Shown: positions 61,434-64,000 of the stretch, piece after piece | Position numbering within the stretch: position 1 is the stretch's first letter | How the letters are laid out: each line of letters starts with the position of its first letter | NCBI RefSeq assembly: GCF_014651615.1 | Contig: NZ_BMXF01000001.1 | Coordinates: 2,079,731 to 2,143,730, forward strand | Reading direction: 5' to 3' | Origin: Persicitalea jodogahamensis | GTDB taxonomy: Bacteria > Bacteroidota > Bacteroidia > Cytophagales > Spirosomataceae | DNA: 64,000 nt | The notes under the pieces: generated by a model | Databases searched by the model: none | Told to the model about the DNA's origin: nothing | What the model saw: only the letters and a program-made list of their open reading frames with translations | Translations under genes and position numbers: made by a program

Positions 61434-61518
61434 TTGGCGGAGTTGTTAATCCGTTCTGTATGAAGATCTTTATATCAGTTAAGGATCACATAATCAGTCA
61501 CTTTAATTCTAAGCAAAT
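61434..61518 (+). repeat. Phage leader repeat, copy 2
   Basis: Near-identical to 59652-59738, sharing TTGGCGGAGTTGTTAATCC, TATGAAGATCTTTATATCAG and ATTCTAAGCAAAT. It heads the operon starting at 61520. A shorter match (CAGTTAACTAATTCTAAGCG) precedes 61925. Confidence 0.8.
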
Positions 61519-61519
61519 C

Positions 61520-61693
61520 ATGAAAAAGCAAAATGAAAAATGGCGGTCGCGGCTGCGGATCATCATGCAAAAAGCCTGGGGATTGTTCAGGCATGGCGTG
61601 GTCAGTTTCTCGATGTCGCTGCGGTTGTCCTGGTCCATTTCCAAGGGAAAGGTCGATGAATTTCAACTACTCAAAAAACTGGCTAAGCGATGA
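61520..61693 (+). CDS. Small basic phage protein (57 aa)
   Basis: Encodes MKKQNEKWRSRLRIIMQKAW with an amphipathic hydrophobic-basic middle (LFRHGVVSFSMSLRLSWSIS). Its TGA overlaps the next ATG. A membrane or nucleic-acid role is possible; no family. ATG at 61520 is preferred over a start inside the leader repeat. Confidence 0.5.
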   Translation: MKKQNEKWRSRLRIIMQKAWGLFRHGVVSFSMSLRLSWSISKGKVDEFQLLKKLAKR

Positions 61694-61854
61694 AGAAGCG
61701 CGATTTCAATAAGCTGACACCCATAGAGCAGAAGGCGCTCCGGGAACTGATGGTAGAACAGCCCAACGCCCTTGGCGGGGTGCGACGGGAGCAGAAGAAG
61801 GGATACAGCGACCTTCCTCTGTTCAGGAAAGACGATCAGACTTCGCTGTTCTGA
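61690..61854 (+). CDS. Small phage protein with C-terminal QTSLF (54 aa)
   Basis: A 54-residue frame: MKKRDFNKLTPIEQKALREL, VRREQKKGYSDLPLF, then RKDDQTSLF. The end is a clamp-binding-like motif (Q-x-S-L-F); an internal DLPLF is similar. It overlaps the preceding stop by four bases (ATGA) and has CTAAGC one base before the ATG. Might bind the sliding clamp; no other family. Confidence 0.5.
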   Translation: MKKRDFNKLTPIEQKALRELMVEQPNALGGVRREQKKGYSDLPLFRKDDQTSLF

Positions 61855-61924
61855 CAAAGAAAAAACCCGGCTGGCGGGCCGGGTTCAGATCAATCAACCT
61901 TTAACAGTTAACTAATTCTAAGCG

Positions 61925-62113
61925 ATGGCAAATGTACAGAAAGTAAGGACAAGAACAATAGGCTACCAACCCCGGCAAAACGTGTGGCGGGAGGTACGCC
62001 TGGTACCGGCGCTGCAACTGGCGGGTGTCTGGATGGAGGACGCGGGCTTCGCCCAGGGCGACCAGGTGGAAGTGGTAGTAATGAATGGTGTAATCTCAAT
62101 CAGGAAAATCTAA
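61925..62113 (+). CDS. SymE-like small protein (62 aa)
   Basis: The C-terminal VRLVPALQLAGVWMEDAGFA then GDQVEVVVMNGVISIRKI matches the SymE toxin domain (LxLxGxWLxxAGFxxGxxVxVxVxxGxLxI), an AbrB-like swapped-hairpin fold. SymE proteins are endoribonucleases or nucleoid-binding proteins, usually kept silent by an antisense RNA; no antisense RNA is evident. A 3' neighbour starts at its stop (TAATG). Confidence 0.7.
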   Translation: MANVQKVRTRTIGYQPRQNVWREVRLVPALQLAGVWMEDAGFAQGDQVEVVVMNGVISIRKI

Positions 62114-62682
62114 TGGGTAAATACGATATAACGACGGTGGGCGGCTACGATTTCTTCGTGTGCAGCTCGGCCCTGCAAAAGTGCATCCGCAGGGGAATGG
62201 AGGATGAAGCGCTGTTTTGGGCGGTGGAACTGTACTCCTCCGGCTACGGGGAATACGTGTGGAAGCGCCTGCGGATCATGTCAAGTGAGGATGTGGGACT
62301 GGCGGAGCCGATGATCTCGTCGGAGATCTGGGCGCTGTATTGCTTGTTCAAGGAACAGGCTAAGAAGAAAGACGATAAGAACGAACCGCAACGGCTGTTC
62401 CTCACTCATGCGGTGCTGATGCTCTGCCGGGCGCGGAAGAGTCGCCTGGTAGACTGGGCGCTGCTGTGGGCCTGGCTCACTCACTCATTCCGGAAATTGG
62501 AGGTACCGGACTTTGCGTACGACAAGCACAATGAGCGTGGTCGTCAGCTTAAGCGTGGCTGGGGGCATTTCTTCCGGGAAGGGACTCAGTTGGAGAATCA
62601 CGCGCCGGCTGAGCGAGAGGATGAGTTTCGGGAGCGGGCGAAGAAGGCTATAAATGATCCGAGTGGGATGAGTTTGTTTTGA
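62113..62682 (+). CDS. RarA/MgsA C-terminal domain-like protein with SLF tail (189 aa)
   Basis: The N-terminal half has SALQKCIRRGMEDEALFWAV and YVWKRLRIMSSEDVGLAEPM, closely resembling the C-terminal helical domain of RarA/MgsA clamp-loader-like ATPases, where RRLxxxASEDIGLADP is the key motif. HAVLMLCRARKSRL also fits. No ATPase domain is attached. The C-terminus ends DPSGMSLF, a clamp-binding-like motif. It starts at the TAATG overlap with SymE. It may dock on the host sliding clamp or RarA oligomers. Confidence 0.55.
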   Translation: MGKYDITTVGGYDFFVCSSALQKCIRRGMEDEALFWAVELYSSGYGEYVWKRLRIMSSEDVGLAEPMISSEIWALYCLFKEQAKKKDDKNEPQRLFLTHAVLMLCRARKSRLVDWALLWAWLTHSFRKLEVPDFAYDKHNERGRQLKRGWGHFFREGTQLENHAPAEREDEFRERAKKAINDPSGMSLF

Positions 62683-62687
62683 AATGG

Positions 62688-62717
62688 AGAGAGTCCCGTT
62701 TGGGGCTCTTTTTTTTA
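62688..62717 (+). terminator. Terminator after the RarA-like gene
   Basis: Stem GAGAGTCCC/GGGGCTCTT with a GTTT loop and eight T; it overlaps the end of the convergent AbiGi gene. Confidence 0.75.
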
Positions 62718-63752
62718 ATGGGAGAAAATATCTTCTTTAATTTGCTCGTAGGATAGGATTTTTGAAATCAAGGAATACTTTTGTTTTTCTATATCTTGGC
62801 TATTGTCTTGTAAGTCTTTCCCTCCAAACGATATTTTATCTGTAGTTAGAATTTCCTCAATGAGCTCTTCGACATCATTTTGATCTTTGACTATGATAAA
62901 AGACACGTCTTCTGGGCTAAATGTTATGTTATCGTAAGATTGGGCTTGACTGAACCTAGTATTATTATAATATTCTTTCGCTTCTGCATATAGTTTGTCA
63001 GAATCTAAAAAAGGGTTATTATCCAATAATTGATCAATTTCTTTATCGGGTCTTGAATAATGGGGGATAGTCTTCAATTCTTTCGGTATATATCTCCACT
63101 CCCGTTCATTGTAAAAATTATAATTTGGGTACTCTTGTCCACGGATAAAATATTTTCCTGTATGAGGCTTTCTAAATAGACGGATCTTTGGGGTAGTCCC
63201 AGACAAGATTGTGCCCGCTACCTTTTTTTCAATACCAGCATTTAAAATTTTCAATGTGTCATTCCCATCCTTGATCAAGAAATCAACAAACTCTTTGTTA
63301 AACACTTTGCCATCAACATTTATGGGGGCTGCTATATCTGAGAGTAGTTTCAATTGCTCTACCATGTCGGAAATAAGATTGTATGGATACCCTGCTAGTT
63401 CAAGATACCATCCAATCAAAGAATGTTCAGTAGAATAAATTATAGGACTCAAATCATTGGCTTTGCCCCATTCCCTCCTTAGTCCAATCCCATAGACACC
63501 ATAGTCGGGATTAGTATATTTTTCTGCATGATCTTTAATTAAGGCCAATGGTATGTCACAAAAACATACCATTGGGATTGCATAAGAATACTCGTATGGT
63601 TCTCCTTCTCTTAATTCTGAATAAATTGTTTCTTCGCAAATTGAGACATTGAATCCATCGCGAATAATGCCCTTCAAGCCCTCGAAGGGAGAAATGTTTT
63701 TATGAAGTAAACCTTTTGTGAAATGGAATAAGGAGGATGAACTAAGTGCCAT
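62715..63752 (-). CDS. AbiGi-like abortive infection family protein (345 aa)
   Basis: An AT-rich minus-strand gene. The opening LFHFTKGLLHKNISPFEGLKGII then IPMVCFCDIPLALIKDHAEKYT and YGVYGIGLRREWGKAND, ending in ISPIIYSTEHSL-type sequence, follows the AbiGi family pattern. In Lactococcus AbiG, AbiGi works with a separate toxin AbiGii; no AbiGii-like partner lies here. It is oriented against its neighbours, as expected of a phage-carried accessory gene. It may provide superinfection immunity in the lysogen. Confidence 0.7.
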   Translation of the reverse strand: MALSSSSLFHFTKGLLHKNISPFEGLKGIIRDGFNVSICEETIYSELREGEPYEYSYAIPMVCFCDIPLALIKDHAEKYTNPDYGVYGIGLRREWGKANDLSPIIYSTEHSLIGWYLELAGYPYNLISDMVEQLKLLSDIAAPINVDGKVFNKEFVDFLIKDGNDTLKILNAGIEKKVAGTILSGTTPKIRLFRKPHTGKYFIRGQEYPNYNFYNEREWRYIPKELKTIPHYSRPDKEIDQLLDNNPFLDSDKLYAEAKEYYNNTRFSQAQSYDNITFSPEDVSFIIVKDQNDVEELIEEILTTDKISFGGKDLQDNSQDIEKQKYSLISKILSYEQIKEDIFSH

Positions 63753-63804
63753 TTGTTTAGAAATTTAGTTTCCGGCAATATACAGAATCGTCCTACTCTC
63801 TGCC

Positions 63805-63835
63805 AAAGTCACGCTGCATCTTGCGGCGTGACTTT
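63805..63835 (+). terminator. Hairpin before the last gene
   Basis: Stem AAAGTCACGC/GCGTGACTTT. The surrounding words CGTCCTAC, GCCAAA and CGCTGCATC also occur in the hairpin before the tape-measure remnant at 36650-36724, so the two junctions are related. Confidence 0.5.
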
Positions 63836-63850
63836 ATGTTTTTAGGCGCT

Positions 63851-64000
63851 ATGAGTGAGATGGATTTGGCCCCGCTGGGGGATTTCAAGCCCGAAAAGGG
63901 CAACCACCGGATGGATAAGTTCAAAGATCACCTGGTGGTGCATGCGGAACTGAACAACCGCGACCAGGAGTACTTTGAGAAAATGAAAAAGGCCTGGTCG
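63851..64000 (+). CDS. Phage protein, N-terminal part (window edge)
   Basis: Encodes MSEMDLAPLGDFKPEKGNHR then MDKFKDHLVVHAELNNRDQEYFEKMKKAW and runs off the edge at 64000. An in-frame ATG at 63836 lies in the hairpin, so 63851 is preferred. The family is not recognised. Context suggests further structural genes beyond the edge. Confidence 0.4.
   Translation, partial: MSEMDLAPLGDFKPEKGNHRMDKFKDHLVVHAELNNRDQEYFEKMKKAWS

Larger units (their letters stand above)
37439..64000. mobile_element. Temperate tailed-phage prophage, left part
   Basis: From a putative attachment core rightwards there is a repressor with operators, an early operon, a primase-helicase, tail fibre and head genes, and DNA-metabolism genes, nearly all on the plus strand. 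Genes on the minus strand (repressor pair, a small membrane ORF, DUF4145, AbiGi) are lysogeny or accessory genes. Terminase, portal, integrase and an intact tape measure are missing and must lie beyond the right edge or be absent. The left limit is inferred from the tRNA fragment. Confidence 0.75.

Overview
The window reads as chromosome of a Bacteroidota bacterium. It has three SusC/SusD pairs, a FecR anti-sigma factor with an ECF sigma factor, many lipoproteins with Bacteroidota-type signal peptides, almost no Shine-Dalgarno sequences, and promoter-like TAnnTTTG boxes. Protein style (GH117, DUF255 protein, large FG-GAP lipoprotein) suggests a Cytophagales relative such as Dyadobacter, Spirosoma or Runella. 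That placement is inference; there is no rRNA or marker gene here.

Region 1 (1-20.8 kb, all minus strand) is a polysaccharide utilisation locus. In transcription order it holds SusC2, SusD2, a surface glycan-binding-type lipoprotein, SusC1, SusD1, a GH16 agarase/porphyranase-type lipoprotein, a GH29 fucosidase/galactosidase, a decayed second GH29, a GH117 anhydrogalactosidase-type enzyme, a flavin amine oxidase and the start of an FG-GAP lipoprotein. GH16 + GH29 + GH117 points to agar- or porphyran-like galactan. Both SusC genes share a 65-bp upstream element. A DUF255 protein and an aldo/keto reductase lie upstream, and a GC-rich plus-strand pair (zinc alcohol dehydrogenase and SDR, 21.3-23.1 kb) follows.

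Region 2 (23.4-31.1 kb) is a sigma/anti-sigma controlled locus: FecR, STN-domain SusC and SusD, with the ECF sigma gene unusually at the 3' end of the cluster.

Region 3 (31.1-37.5 kb) is a scar zone. It contains ORF remnants, a DUF3124 lipoprotein, a small secreted protein with a partially duplicated tail, AT-rich small membrane proteins, an IS110 element with a bridge-RNA-like structure, a broken tail tape-measure gene, and a tRNA 3'-end fragment with integrase-arm-like repeats.

Region 4 (37.5-64 kb, continuing past the right edge) is a temperate tailed-phage prophage. A CI/LexA-type repressor faces an early operon across palindromic operators. Then come a primase-helicase, a tail fibre/baseplate block, a head block (S49 protease, scaffold-like protein, capsid-like protein, tail-tube-like protein), a ParB-domain protein, a TAGT/GREB1-type glycosyltransferase, and a DNA-metabolism block whose proteins end in clamp-binding-like or SSB-like tails. 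Accessory genes inserted in it are a DUF4145 gene, a toxin-antitoxin-SecB-chaperone (TAC) module, a SymE-like gene and an AbiGi-like gene. Terminase, portal, integrase and an intact tape measure are not in view.

The most unusual signals are a compact pseudoknotted RNA at 54650-54797 whose wobble pairs all fit plus-strand transcription, a structured leader before the primase, a repeated CTAAGC motif just before six phage start codons with a duplicated 85-nt leader, and three closely spaced phage proteins ending in an SLF clamp-like motif. All family calls are from reading the sequence; no database search was possible.
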